A stretch of 22,751 nt of DNA from QHCA01 sp003244095 (GTDB lineage Bacteria > Actinomycetota > Actinomycetes > Mycobacteriales > QHCA01). Position 1 is the stretch's first letter; each line of letters begins with the position of its first letter. The position numbers and the translations under genes are program-made. Location: the NCBI GenBank assembly GCA_038329965.1, contig JBBQNN010000065.1, forward strand, positions 1-22,751. The letters are read 5' to 3'. Shown here one piece after another: positions 1-8,524 of the stretch. Below the pieces are notes generated by a model. The model had not been told where the DNA came from and searched no databases. It saw only the letters and a list, made by a program, of their open reading frames with translations.

Positions 1-36
1 TGCGGGTATGTCGCTGATTTCCGGCCCCCCACCCCC

Positions 37-85
37 CCGACTTCCCGGAAGTTGTCGGTATGAGAAGTCGGTATGAGAAGTCGGT
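37..85. repeat. Hairpin plus 13-bp tandem repeat downstream of the DUF6104 gene
   Basis: Two small structures are seen. At 37-58 an imperfect inverted repeat pairs CCGA with TCGG and CTTC with GAAG around a 3-nt loop, with a 3-nt bulge on one side. At 54-85 the 13-mer GTCGGTATGAGAA occurs twice in tandem (54-66 and 67-79), followed by a partial third copy. Both lie just beyond the stop of the minus-strand DUF6104 gene. The hairpin may therefore be the terminator of the kgd transcript, although no U-tract follows it. A C-rich run is at 25-38. Confidence 0.4.
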
Positions 86-92
86 AGGGGAC

Positions 93-266
93 TCAGTCGT
101 CGTCGTCGGCGCGGGCCAGCCAGCTGGCCAGTCGCTCGACCGGCACCTCGAAGTCGGGGTTGAGGTCGACGAAGTCCCGCAGGCGTTCGGCCAGCCAGGC
201 CAGGCTCACGCTCTCGTCGCCCCGGCGTTCGAGCAACTCCTCGATACCTTTGTCAGTGAAGTACAT
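93..266 (-). CDS. DUF6104 family small protein downstream of kgd
   Basis: This gene encodes a 57-residue acidic protein beginning MYFTDKGIEEL and ending in a run of four Asp residues. It resembles the small DUF6104 proteins I recall from Streptomyces and relatives, where the gene also sits directly after the 2-oxoglutarate decarboxylase gene. The central segment with FVDLNPDFEVPVERLASWLA is the recognisable core. There is no signal peptide or membrane segment, so it is likely cytosolic. No biochemical role is known to me. I chose the ATG at 266 because family members start at MYFTD. An in-frame ATG at 278 would add MSPT and lies only 3 nt after the kgd stop (282-284), so it would suit translational coupling. 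Either start places the gene in the kgd transcript. Confidence 0.8.
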   Translation of the reverse strand: MYFTDKGIEELLERRGDESVSLAWLAERLRDFVDLNPDFEVPVERLASWLARADDDD

Positions 267-281
267 AGTCGGTGACATACA

Positions 282-3200
282 TCAGTCGGCGAACGCCGCA
301 TCGATCAATGCGGCCTGCTCGGCCTCGTGCACCCGGTGCGCTCCGGCGGCGGGGCTGGCCGAAGCGGAACGGGAGACCCGACGCAGTGTCACCCCGGCCG
401 GCAGGTGTTCGGGCAGGTTGAGGGCGACGAACTGCCAGGCGCCCTCGTTGGCCGGCTCCTCCTGGACCCAGACGGAGTCGGCGGCGTTGGGATAGGCCGC
501 CAAATGCTCGGCGACCTCGCGGCCCGGCAGCGGGTAGAGCTGCTCGACCCGGACGATTGCCACGTCCTGGGCCGCGCGCTTGTCCCGCGCCTGCGCGAGG
601 TCGTAGTAGACCTTGCCCGAGCACAGCAGGACCCGGCGTACCGCCGCCGGGTCGTGGTCCGCAGCGTCGCGCCGGGGGTCGGCAAGCACCGGGGCGAACC
701 GGCCGTCGGTGAAGTCCTCGACCGCGGAGACCGCCGCCTTGTGCCGGAGCAGTGACTTGGGGGTGAACACGACCAGCGGCCGGCGCGGCTCGCCGCACAG
801 CGCCTGCCGGCGGAGGAGGTGGAAGTAGTTGGCCGGGGTCGTGCAGTTTGCGACCGTCATGTTGTCCTCGGCGCACAACTGCAGGAATCGCTCGATGCGG
901 GCGCTGGAGTGGTCCGGGCCCTGACCCTCGTGACCGTGCGGCAGGAGCAGGACGACGCCGCTGCGCTGCCCCCACTTGGCCTCACCCGAGGAGACGAACT
1001 CGTCGACGATGGTCTGCCCGCCGCCGGCGAAGTCGCCGAACTGTGCCTCCCACAGCACGAGGGCGTCGGTGTTGACCACGGAATAGCCGTACTCGAAACC
1101 CATGACCGCGAACTCGCTCAGTAGCGAGTCGTAGATCCAGAACCTGCCCTGCTGCGGGTCGAGGTAGGCCAGCGGGGTGTGCTCCTGCCCGGTGATCCGG
1201 TCGACGAGCACCGCGTGCCGCTGGACGAACGTGCCACGGCGGGAGTCCTGCCCACTCAGTCGCACCGCGTGCCCTTCGAGCATCACCGAGCCGAAGGCGA
1301 GCAGCTCGCCCATCGGCCAGTCGATGTTGCCCTGGCTGGCCATGGCCGCGCGCCGCTCCAGCTGTGGCTTGAGCTTCCTGTGCACCGTGAAGCCCTCGGG
1401 CCAGGTCACCTGGGAGTCGGCTATGCGCTTGATCACGTCGACACTGACGGAGGTGTCGACGTCGGAATCGACGTAGGCGCCGGGCGGGAGCGGGGGCTCG
1501 ACCGCAGGCTTCACCGGCTCGCTCGTCTGGTCGCGGGTCTCCAGGAAACCCTTCTCCAGCTGCTCCTGGTAGTGGCGCAGGGCCGCCTCGGCGTCCTCCA
1601 GCGTGATGTCACCGCGGCCGACCAGCGCCTCTGTGTAGAGCTTGCGCACCGAGCGCTTCTGGTCGATGTGGTCGTACATCAACGGCTGGGTCATCGAGGG
1701 GTCGTCGCCCTCGTTGTGGCCGCGCCTGCGGTAGCAGATCATGTCGATGACGACGTCCTTCTTGAACTCCTGGCGGAAGTCGAAGGCCAGCCGCGCGACG
1801 CGTACGACCGCCGCCGGGTCGTCACCGTTGACGTGGAAGATCGGGGCCTGCACCATCCGGGCCACGTCGGTGCAGTAGACGCTGGAGCGCGAGGCTTCGG
1901 GTGCCGTGGTGAAGCCGACCTGGTTGTTGACCACGACGTGCACCGTCCCTCCGGTGCGGTAGCCGCGCAGCTGGGACAGGTTGAGCGTCTCGGCGACCAC
2001 CCCCTGGCCGGCGAAGGCGGCGTCGCCGTGCATCAGCACCGGCAGGACGGTGAAGCCCGCCTCGCCCTTGTCGATGAGGTCCTGCTTGGCCCGCACGATC
2101 CCCTCCAGCACCGGGTCGACGGCCTCCAGGTGGCTGGGATTGGACGTCAGGGAGACGGCGACCTCGGCGTCGCCCTCGGGCGTGCGGTAGTGGCCATGCG
2201 CTCCGAGGTGGTACTTCACATCGCCGGAGCCCTGCACCGTACTCGGGTCGACGTTGCCCTCGAACTCCCGGAAGATCTGCTCGTAGCTCTTGCCCACGAT
2301 GTTGGCGAGCACGTTGAGCCGGCCGCGGTGCGGCATGCCGATGACGACCTCGTCGAGACCCGCCCGGGCGGCCGAGTCGATGACCGCGTCGAGCAGCGGG
2401 ATGGAGGCCTCGCCGCCCTCCAGAGAGAAGCGCTTCTGCCCGACGTACTTGGTCTGCAGGAAGTGCTCGAAGGCCTCGGCCTCGTTGAGCTTGCCGAGGA
2501 TGCGCTTCTGCTCCTCGCGGTCGGGCTTGGCGTGCTTGGTCTCCACCCGGCCCTGCAGCCAGGCCCGCTGGTCGGGGGCCTGGATGTGCATGTACTCGAT
2601 GCCCACCGTCCGGCAGTAGGAGTCGCGCAGCACGCCCAGGACGTCGCGCAGCTTCATGACCCTCTCCCCGGCGAAGCCACCGACCGGGAACTCCCGGTCG
2701 AGGTCCCACAGGGTCAGTTCGTGCTGGATGATGTCGAGATCGGGGTGGCTGCGGACCTTGAACTCCAGCGGGTCGGTGTCGGCCATCAGGTGCCCGCGGA
2801 CCCGGTAGGAGTGGATCAACTCGATGACCCGGGCCTGCTTGTCGATCTGTCCCTCGTGTGTCACGGTGACGTCGCGGGTCCAGCGGACCGGTTCGTACGG
2901 CACGCGCAGCGCGCGGAAGATGTCGTCGTAGAAGGCGTCCTCGCCCAGCAGCAGGGCATGCATGCGGCGCAGGAAGTCGCCGGACTGGGCGCCCTGGATG
3001 ATCCGGTGGTCGTACGTCGAGGTCAGCGTGATGGTCTTGCTGAGCGCGTTGTTGGCCAGCGCCTCCTCGGACAGGCCGGCGAACTCCGCCGGATACTCCA
3101 TCGCGCCGACGCCGATGATGGCGCCCTGCCCGGCGAGCAGGCGGGGCACGGAGTGCACTGTGCCGATCGTGCCCGGGTTGGTCAGGCTGACCGTGGTTCC

Positions 3201-3902
3201 GGCGAAGTCGTCGGCGGTCAGCTTGCCGGTGCGGGCCCGCCGGATGAGGTCTTCGTAGGCCGTCCAGTACTGCGCGAAGTCCATCGCCTCGGCGCCCTTG
3301 AGTGAGGCGACGACGAGGGAACGCGACCCGTTGGCATTCTTGAGGTCGATTGCCAGGCCCAGGTTGACGTGCTCGGGGCTCACCAGGGTGGGCTTGCCGT
3401 CGACCTCGGCGTAGTAGTTGTTCATCTCCGGGAAGTCGGCGAGCGCCCTGACCACGGCCCAGCCGATGAGATGGGTGAAGGACACCTTGCCGCCCCTGGC
3501 GCGGGCCAGGTGGTTGTTGAGCACGATCCGGTTGTCGGCCAGGAGCTTGGCGGGCACCGCCCGGACGCTGGTCGCGGTCGGCACGGTCAGCGAGTGCTCC
3601 ATGTTGGAGACCACCCGCGCGGCCGCCCCCCGCAGCGGTGTGCGCCCGGCCTCCTCGGCGATGTCCGCTTGCGGCTTCTTCGCGGGTGCCGGTTCCGCAG
3701 TCGATACGGGTGCCGTGGCCGGTACGGCGGCTGCGGCCGTCCTACCGTTGGGCCCACCGGGGGGCTCGGGCCGGTAGTCGACGAAGAAGTCGTGCCAGGC
3801 GGGGTCGACCGTCGACGGGTCCTGCTGGTAGGCCTGGTACATCTCCTCCACCAGCCACTGATTTGCTCCGAAATCGGCTGGCTGGGCGTGCTGCGTGGAC
3901 AC
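282..3902 (-). CDS. kgd: Multifunctional 2-oxoglutarate metabolism enzyme (2-oxoglutarate decarboxylase/dehydrogenase E1 fused to an E2-type domain)
   Basis: This 1206-residue protein is close to the usual length of actinobacterial Kgd/OdhA (about 1200-1230). The N-terminus (FGANQWLVEEMYQAY, residues 11-25) is the short E1-type extension. A Pro/Ala-rich linker follows at about 45-90. Residues about 100-325 form an E2-type acyltransferase domain with the YDHRIIQGAQ motif (297-306; H299 is the expected catalytic His). No lipoyl domain is present, as is normal for this family. From about 345 onward lies the thiamine-diphosphate E1 part, with IGMPHRGRLN at 521-530, HGDAAFAGQG from 625, NNQVGFTT near 659-666 and RRGHNEGDDP near 726-735. 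The enzyme feeds 2-oxoglutarate into the TCA cycle or decarboxylates it in the cytosol. Established work shows that family members are controlled by acetyl-CoA and FHA-domain proteins. The start is GTG at 3902, with a purine-rich GAAGAGG upstream. The gene looks intact. Confidence 0.97.
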   Translation of the reverse strand: MSTQHAQPADFGANQWLVEEMYQAYQQDPSTVDPAWHDFFVDYRPEPPGGPNGRTAAAAVPATAPVSTAEPAPAKKPQADIAEEAGRTPLRGAAARVVSNMEHSLTVPTATSVRAVPAKLLADNRIVLNNHLARARGGKVSFTHLIGWAVVRALADFPEMNNYYAEVDGKPTLVSPEHVNLGLAIDLKNANGSRSLVVASLKGAEAMDFAQYWTAYEDLIRRARTGKLTADDFAGTTVSLTNPGTIGTVHSVPRLLAGQGAIIGVGAMEYPAEFAGLSEEALANNALSKTITLTSTYDHRIIQGAQSGDFLRRMHALLLGEDAFYDDIFRALRVPYEPVRWTRDVTVTHEGQIDKQARVIELIHSYRVRGHLMADTDPLEFKVRSHPDLDIIQHELTLWDLDREFPVGGFAGERVMKLRDVLGVLRDSYCRTVGIEYMHIQAPDQRAWLQGRVETKHAKPDREEQKRILGKLNEAEAFEHFLQTKYVGQKRFSLEGGEASIPLLDAVIDSAARAGLDEVVIGMPHRGRLNVLANIVGKSYEQIFREFEGNVDPSTVQGSGDVKYHLGAHGHYRTPEGDAEVAVSLTSNPSHLEAVDPVLEGIVRAKQDLIDKGEAGFTVLPVLMHGDAAFAGQGVVAETLNLSQLRGYRTGGTVHVVVNNQVGFTTAPEASRSSVYCTDVARMVQAPIFHVNGDDPAAVVRVARLAFDFRQEFKKDVVIDMICYRRRGHNEGDDPSMTQPLMYDHIDQKRSVRKLYTEALVGRGDITLEDAEAALRHYQEQLEKGFLETRDQTSEPVKPAVEPPLPPGAYVDSDVDTSVSVDVIKRIADSQVTWPEGFTVHRKLKPQLERRAAMASQGNIDWPMGELLAFGSVMLEGHAVRLSGQDSRRGTFVQRHAVLVDRITGQEHTPLAYLDPQQGRFWIYDSLLSEFAVMGFEYGYSVVNTDALVLWEAQFGDFAGGGQTIVDEFVSSGEAKWGQRSGVVLLLPHGHEGQGPDHSSARIERFLQLCAEDNMTVANCTTPANYFHLLRRQALCGEPRRPLVVFTPKSLLRHKAAVSAVEDFTDGRFAPVLADPRRDAADHDPAAVRRVLLCSGKVYYDLAQARDKRAAQDVAIVRVEQLYPLPGREVAEHLAAYPNAADSVWVQEEPANEGAWQFVALNLPEHLPAGVTLRRVSRSASASPAAGAHRVHEAEQAALIDAAFAD

Positions 3903-4083
3903 GGGTGGGGTTCGCCTCTTCCGCGGTGCGGGCCGTTGGCTGTCGACCCGAGTTTACGGCGTCAGCGATCCCGTCGCCTGCGACTCACGCCACATCGAGC
4001 GGGCAGGGCCAGCGGGGCTCGCGGCGACTGGTGCAGATACGCTCGCTACCGGCAGACGTGGCATCTCTAGGAGGACAGATCGG
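3903..4083. promoter_or_regulatory. Divergent promoter region between kgd and the ABC exporter
   Basis: This 181-bp gap separates two outward-facing genes, so it must hold the kgd promoter and probably the exporter promoter. On the minus strand, TAAACT at 3952-3957 is a plausible -10 element for kgd, but I see no convincing -35 at the right distance. No clear operator palindrome is visible. Confidence 0.3.
4069..4075 (+). promoter_or_regulatory. Strong ribosome binding site setting the ABC ATPase start
   Basis: AGGAGGA sits 8 nt before the GTG at 4084. It decides the start, because the open frame extends back to 3895, across the intergenic region to the edge of kgd, and that upstream extension does not look like protein. 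Confidence 0.8.
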
Positions 4084-5043
4084 GTGATCGAAGTCCAGGA
4101 TCTAAGCAAGCGCTACGGCGACACGCTGGCCGTTGATCACCTGTCCTTCGCCGTCGAGCCGGGCAAGGTCACCGGGTTCTTGGGTCCCAATGGTGCCGGC
4201 AAGTCGACCACGATGCGCCTGATTCTCGGCCTGGACCGGCCGAGCAGCGGTCATGCCACCATCGGTGGTCGCGCCTACCGGGATCTGTCCCGGCCGCTCA
4301 CGGTGGTCGGCGCGCTTCTTGAGGCCAAGGCGGTGCATTCGGGCCGGTCGGCGTACAACCACCTGCTCGTACTCGCGCAGACCCAGAACCTGCCGCGCAA
4401 GCGGGTGGATGAGGTGATCGAGCTGATCGGTCTCCGCGAGGTCGCCCACAAGCGGGCCGGCAACTTCTCGCTCGGGATGGGTCAGCGGCTCGGCCTCGCT
4501 GCGGCGCTGCTCGGCGATCCCCAGGTGCTGGTGCTCGACGAGCCTGTCAACGGCCTCGATCCAGAAGGCATCCGCTGGATTCGCGGCCTGATGAAACACC
4601 TGGCCTCCGAAGGCCGCACCGTCTTCGTATCAAGCCATCTGATGAACGAGATGGCCGTCACAGCGGAGCACCTCGTCGTGATCGGTCGCGGGAAGCTGAT
4701 CGCGGACTGTCCCACCGACGAGTTCATCGCCCGCAGTTCTGAGAAGTCGGTCCGGGTGAATGGGCCGGACCAGGCCCGGCTCCAACAGGTCATCAGCGCC
4801 GGCGGCGGTCTCGTGAAGGTCGGCGACGACGGCGCATTGGTGGTCAGCGATCTCGAAGCACCGCGCATCGGGGAACTCGCCGCGCGAGAGGGCCTTGTCC
4901 TGCACGAGCTGACGCCGCAACTCGCCTCCTTGGAGGAAGCGTTCATGGAGTTGACCCGAGACAGCGTCCAATACAGCGGCCAGACGGCCGTTGCGGCATC
5001 CACGACACCGGCACCAGCCCCCAGCCAGGCAGGGCCGCGATGA
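4084..5043 (+). CDS. ABC transporter ATP-binding protein (ABC-2 exporter type)
   Basis: This 319-residue ATPase energises export through the permease encoded next to it. Visible motifs are Walker A GPNGAGKS (residues 34-41), the signature-like SLGMGQ (129-134), Walker B VLVLDEP (148-154) and the H-loop SSH (183-185). The first 210 residues are the nucleotide-binding domain. The remaining ~100 form the C-terminal extension typical of DrrA/BcrA-like ATPases, ending in a Pro/Ala-rich tail. The signature has GMGQ where LSGGQ is common; this variant is normal in the multidrug/bacitracin group. The stop overlaps the permease start as ATGA (5040-5043), indicating translational coupling. The substrate cannot be read from sequence; antibiotic or lipid export is the usual guess. 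Confidence 0.93.
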   Translation: MIEVQDLSKRYGDTLAVDHLSFAVEPGKVTGFLGPNGAGKSTTMRLILGLDRPSSGHATIGGRAYRDLSRPLTVVGALLEAKAVHSGRSAYNHLLVLAQTQNLPRKRVDEVIELIGLREVAHKRAGNFSLGMGQRLGLAAALLGDPQVLVLDEPVNGLDPEGIRWIRGLMKHLASEGRTVFVSSHLMNEMAVTAEHLVVIGRGKLIADCPTDEFIARSSEKSVRVNGPDQARLQQVISAGGGLVKVGDDGALVVSDLEAPRIGELAAREGLVLHELTPQLASLEEAFMELTRDSVQYSGQTAVAASTTPAPAPSQAGPR

Positions 5044-5879
5044 CGACCACAACAACCCCTGTTGACAAGCAGCCGACTGCCGACAGCAGCGGATCGGCCG
5101 GATTCGGTCGACTGCTGGTCGCCGAGTGGACGAAGCTGCGGTCCGTGCGTTCGACCGTGTGGTCGCTGCTGTTGCTCATCGTGCTGACGTTCGGCTTCAC
5201 TGCCCTGTTCCTCTGGTTGACGGTCTCGCAGTGGAGCAAGAGCGACCCGGCGCAGCAACGGCAGATCATGGACGATCCGGCCGGCGTGATCCTCGGGTCC
5301 GGACTCACCTTCAGTCAGCTCACGATCTGCGTGCTGGGTGTGATGGTGATGGCCAGCGAGTATTCCACAGGCATGATCCGCTCCAGCCTGCTCGCGGTGC
5401 CCGGGCGGATCCCGATGCTTGTCGCGAAGTGCGTGGTCTTCGGGCTGCTGGTGTTCATAGTCGGGGAGTTGGTGGCCTTCCCCGCGTTCTTCCTGGGGGC
5501 GGCGATCTTGCACAGCAAGGTTCCCGTGGCCCTCGGTGACCCAGGTGTCCTGCGGGCCGTCATCGGCTCCGGGCTCTACCTGTCGATGCTGGGTCTCTTC
5601 TCCCTGTCGATCGCGGCGCTCGTGCGGCATACCGCCGGCGCGATCACCGGGGTCATCGGGTTTGTCCTCGTCCTGTCCCCGCTGGCGAATTTGCTGCCGG
5701 GCACCGTCGGCGATCATGTGCATGCCTACCTGCCGTCCGAGGCGGGTCACCTGATCGCGCAGGGACACCAGGGCGCCCAGGATCTGCTCAGCCCATGGCA
5801 GGGCTACGGCGTGTTCTGCCTGTGGACCGCGGCACTGTTGATCGCCGGGGGGTACCTGCTCAAGCGCCGAGACGTCTAG
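5040..5879 (+). CDS. ABC-2 type permease subunit
   Basis: This 279-residue integral membrane protein has about six hydrophobic segments, near residues 40-61, 85-105, 130-155, 178-195, 200-219 and 256-274. A short soluble N-terminus leads to LLVAEWTKLRSVRST (25-39), the amphipathic lead-in characteristic of actinobacterial ABC-2 permeases. A loop with MASEYSTGMIRSSLLAVPGR (104-123) matches the conserved cytoplasmic region of this family. It should form the membrane channel driven by the upstream ATPase, probably as a homodimer. The gene begins inside the ATPase stop codon and ends 6 bp before the convergent DUF4173 gene. The exporter therefore appears to be a bicistronic unit with no further subunit and no adjacent regulator. 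Confidence 0.92.
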   Translation: MTTTTTPVDKQPTADSSGSAGFGRLLVAEWTKLRSVRSTVWSLLLLIVLTFGFTALFLWLTVSQWSKSDPAQQRQIMDDPAGVILGSGLTFSQLTICVLGVMVMASEYSTGMIRSSLLAVPGRIPMLVAKCVVFGLLVFIVGELVAFPAFFLGAAILHSKVPVALGDPGVLRAVIGSGLYLSMLGLFSLSIAALVRHTAGAITGVIGFVLVLSPLANLLPGTVGDHVHAYLPSEAGHLIAQGHQGAQDLLSPWQGYGVFCLWTAALLIAGGYLLKRRDV

Positions 5880-5885
5880 CCAAGG

Positions 5886-7526
5886 TCAGTCACGACTGCC
5901 TTCGTTGCCAGCGAAGCAGTCACCTGCCGGTCTTGCCGGCTGCCCCGCCATGACGTGCCGTGCCCGGGACCGGGCGAGGTTCCAGTCGGCCCAACTGTCG
6001 GCGTGATGGCGACGGTCCGGGCGGGGCAGCGCACAGGCGCGCAGGCGGGAGTCGGCCAGCCCGGCCAGCGTCGGGATCGCGTCGGCGGACAGGCCCGAGA
6101 GGTATCCGGTGTCGACCGGCTTGCCGTGGGCAGCCCGGTCGATGCCGGCCTGGGCGATCCGCGCGTCGGGGTTGGACAGGGCGAACACCACGAGCGCGAG
6201 ACCGGTGACGGCGACGCTCGCGCGGGGCAGCCAGGCGCTGTGCCGGAAGGCTCCGGCCACCAGCACCAGCACGAAGACGGCCGCCAGCCAGAGCAGCGTC
6301 GCGGTCACGCTCACCCGTAGGCGGGTCAGTCCGTACGCCTGCTCGTAGACGTTCAGGCGCCGTACCGCCGAGGCCAGCACGACCAGGGTCAGGCCGCACA
6401 AGACGCCGAGCAGGACGCGCAGCAGCAACCGGTCGGCCGGGCCCCCGCGCGGCACCAGCCGGATCGCGATCGCGACGACTCCGAGGGTCAAGGCCGCGAC
6501 GACGAGCAGCTGCCAGAAGCCCTGCCGGGCATATTGCGCGTAGGTCAGGCCGCTGGTGCGCAGCACGTGTGCGTTGCCGCCGAACAGCACGGTCAGCTGC
6601 ACCGCGACGAAGGCCGCGAATAGCAGGTCCAGTGCCGCCAGCGGCAGCGCCCACTCGACCAGTGGGCGTTCGCGCGGCACTCCGGGTGTGGGTGAGATTA
6701 CGGGTCGCAGCGCGACCAGGGCAGCGGGGCCGGCGAACGCCGCGGCCAGTAGCCCGACAAGCAGCCGGCCCCAGAGCAGCCCGTCCAACCGGGGGAGCGC
6801 GTGACCGGCGAGCGCGGCGAACGCTGCATCCGCCGACATGAACAACAGCCCGAACACGATGAGCAGGACGGCGGCGATAGAGATGCCACGGAGCATTGGC
6901 GCGTTAATGCGCGGGCCGCGGGGGATGCCGGCGGCCCCGTCGGGAGTCTCGTCGCCGGAGCCGGAGCCGGAGCCGGCAGGGCGGCGCAGGGTCGACCTGG
7001 CCAACCACGGCACCGCCCTGCCCAGGGCGCCGAGCGGGGAGAACAGGCCCTGCAGCAGCCCCAGCCAGCCGGCCGTACCGCTGACGGCCAGCGTCCCGAG
7101 GGCCAGCGCCGCCACGATGTCGACCGTCGCCACCCACGGCGCGGCCCGGATCGCCGTCAGCGCGACCAGGATGAGCGCGAGCGCGCCGAAGCACATCGAC
7201 CACGCCGTCAGGCGCTTGCGCCCGGCCACCAGCACCGCGCCGGTGACCGCCAGTGCCCCGACCAGCAGACCAACGGCGGGCCAGTGCCGGGGCATTGCGA
7301 TCGCCGCGATCGCACCGGCCGCCAGCACCGCGACGGGTAGCCGGCGCGGCAATGCCGGCTCCGGTGCCCGGGGCGGGCGTGGCGGAGGGGGCACCCAGTA
7401 GACCGGCGGCCGGCCCGGCAACTGGGCGACCTGCCCCGGATACGGATACGGGTAGGGGTGCGCGGGCGGCGGGTAGGGCACCTGGCCGGCCGGTTGGGCG
7501 GGCGGCTGTCCCGGGGTCTCGCTCAT
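5886..7526 (-). CDS. DUF4173 domain integral membrane protein
   Basis: This 546-residue protein has a Pro/Tyr-rich cytosolic N-terminus (first ~60 residues, with repeats such as PYPYPYPG), followed by roughly a dozen hydrophobic segments. The stretch around ALDLLFAAFVAVQLTVLFGG, the following LTYAQYARQGFWQLL and the later YEQAYGLTRLRV are hallmarks of the DUF4173 (DUF4153-like) family. No catalytic function is established for the family. The ATG at 7526 overlaps the stop of the sensor kinase gene (ATGA), so it is made together with the kinase and response regulator. I recall similar neighbourhoods in Streptomyces. It may be the target or an accessory sensor of that two-component system; this is inference. 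The soluble C-terminus (residues ~485-546) contains SWADWNLARSRARH. Confidence 0.88.
   Translation of the reverse strand: MSETPGQPPAQPAGQVPYPPPAHPYPYPYPGQVAQLPGRPPVYWVPPPPRPPRAPEPALPRRLPVAVLAAGAIAAIAMPRHWPAVGLLVGALAVTGAVLVAGRKRLTAWSMCFGALALILVALTAIRAAPWVATVDIVAALALGTLAVSGTAGWLGLLQGLFSPLGALGRAVPWLARSTLRRPAGSGSGSGDETPDGAAGIPRGPRINAPMLRGISIAAVLLIVFGLLFMSADAAFAALAGHALPRLDGLLWGRLLVGLLAAAFAGPAALVALRPVISPTPGVPRERPLVEWALPLAALDLLFAAFVAVQLTVLFGGNAHVLRTSGLTYAQYARQGFWQLLVVAALTLGVVAIAIRLVPRGGPADRLLLRVLLGVLCGLTLVVLASAVRRLNVYEQAYGLTRLRVSVTATLLWLAAVFVLVLVAGAFRHSAWLPRASVAVTGLALVVFALSNPDARIAQAGIDRAAHGKPVDTGYLSGLSADAIPTLAGLADSRLRACALPRPDRRHHADSWADWNLARSRARHVMAGQPARPAGDCFAGNEGSRD
5894..5921. terminator. Probable bidirectional terminator hairpin between convergent genes
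   Basis: GACTGCCTTCG (5894-5904) and CGAAGCAGTC (5912-5921) pair as a 10-bp stem with one bulged base and a 7-nt loop. The hairpin lies 15 bp after the permease stop and within the last codons of the convergent DUF4173 gene, so it could end transcription from both sides. No U-tract is visible, which is common in high-GC actinobacteria. Confidence 0.5.
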
Positions 7527-8524
7527 CGGCTCCTCACCGGCAGATCCACGACCATCCGACAGCCGGACGGCGTGTTGTCCTCGGCGCGCAGGGCGCCTCC
7601 GTGCAGTTCGACCACCTCACGGGCGATGGCCAGGCCCAGGCCGGCACCTCCCTCGCGAACAGCCCGGCCACCGTCGAGCCGGGAGAACCGCTCGAACACC
7701 CGGTCCCGCTCGGCCGCGGGGATCCCCGGCCCGTCGTCGCTGACGGACAGTCGCACCCCGTCGGCGTGCGGTCGGGCCTGGACCGCCACGACACCGCCGG
7801 GCGGGCTGTGGCGGGAGGCGTTGTCGAGCAGGTTGGCCAGCACCTGGTGCAGTCGCGCCGGGTCGGCGGTGACGGCCAGGTCGACCGGCTGGACGTCGGC
7901 GGTGAGGCGGACGTCGCGGCCGGCCAGCTCGACCTCGTGCAGGGCCTGCTCGACGAACCCACGCAGGGCGACCGGCTGCGGCTCGACCCGCGCCCCGCCG
8001 GACTCCAGGAGCGACAGGTCGAGCAGCTGGCCGACCAGCTGGCCCAGCCGTTCGGTCTGGGCCAGCGCCACGCGCAGCGTGTGCGGGTTGGGTTGCTCCA
8101 CGCCGTCGACGAGATTTTCGAGCAGTGCCTGCAGGGCGGTGATCGGCGTGCGCAGCTCATGGCTGGCGTTGGCGACGAGGTCGCGGCGCTGCCGGTCGAC
8201 CGCGGCCAACTCGGTGGCCATCCGGTTGAAGGCCCGGGCCAGTTCACCGACCTCGTCGCGCGAGGTGGCCCTGACCCGCCGGGTGTAGTCGCCGCGGGCC
8301 ATCGCCCGGGCCGCCGCCGCCATCTCGCGCAACGGCGAGGTCATCCCGCTGGCCATCAGCTGCACCATCACCAGGCTCAGCGCGATCGCCACCACGACCC
8401 GGACCTTGAATGTGTAGTCGAGCCGGAAGCCGATCTCGTTGACCACGAAGGCCGTGACGACAGCGGTGACGATCACCACCCCGAGCTTGACCTTGATGGA
8501 ACGCAGCGGGTCGAGCGGCCTCAC
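7523..8524 (-). CDS. HAMP-domain sensor histidine kinase
   Basis: This 333-residue kinase starts at GTG 8524, overlapping the response regulator stop as GTGA. Two hydrophobic segments (about residues 13-31 and 42-60) are separated by only ~10 residues, so there is almost no extracytoplasmic sensor loop. A HAMP-like linker covers ~62-112. The phosphoacceptor H-box SHELRTP is at 121-127 (H122), the N-box NLLDNASRHS at 231-240, the G1 box DDGPGIP at 263-269 and the G2 box GGAGLGLAI at 292-300, so all catalytic elements are present. It should autophosphorylate and pass phosphate to the regulator encoded just upstream. The tiny loop suggests that it senses an intramembrane signal or a membrane partner. 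The DUF4173 protein, whose start overlaps its stop, is the obvious candidate. Confidence 0.95.
   Translation of the reverse strand: MRPLDPLRSIKVKLGVVIVTAVVTAFVVNEIGFRLDYTFKVRVVVAIALSLVMVQLMASGMTSPLREMAAAARAMARGDYTRRVRATSRDEVGELARAFNRMATELAAVDRQRRDLVANASHELRTPITALQALLENLVDGVEQPNPHTLRVALAQTERLGQLVGQLLDLSLLESGGARVEPQPVALRGFVEQALHEVELAGRDVRLTADVQPVDLAVTADPARLHQVLANLLDNASRHSPPGGVVAVQARPHADGVRLSVSDDGPGIPAAERDRVFERFSRLDGGRAVREGGAGLGLAIAREVVELHGGALRAEDNTPSGCRMVVDLPVRSR

Noticed and set aside
21..39. C-rich run as a possible G-quadruplex on the minus strand
   Set aside because: There are only two long G-runs, so a four-stranded structure is not supported.
1179..3305. A 708-codon plus-strand open frame opposite kgd
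   Set aside because: It is antisense to an unambiguous kgd gene. Its Val/Asp/His/Gly-rich composition is typical of the shadow frame of high-GC coding DNA, and no domain is visible.
4482..5768. A 428-codon minus-strand frame opposite the ABC exporter genes
   Set aside because: It is rich in Asp/Gln/His/Arg without motifs and lies antisense to two well-supported overlapping ABC genes.
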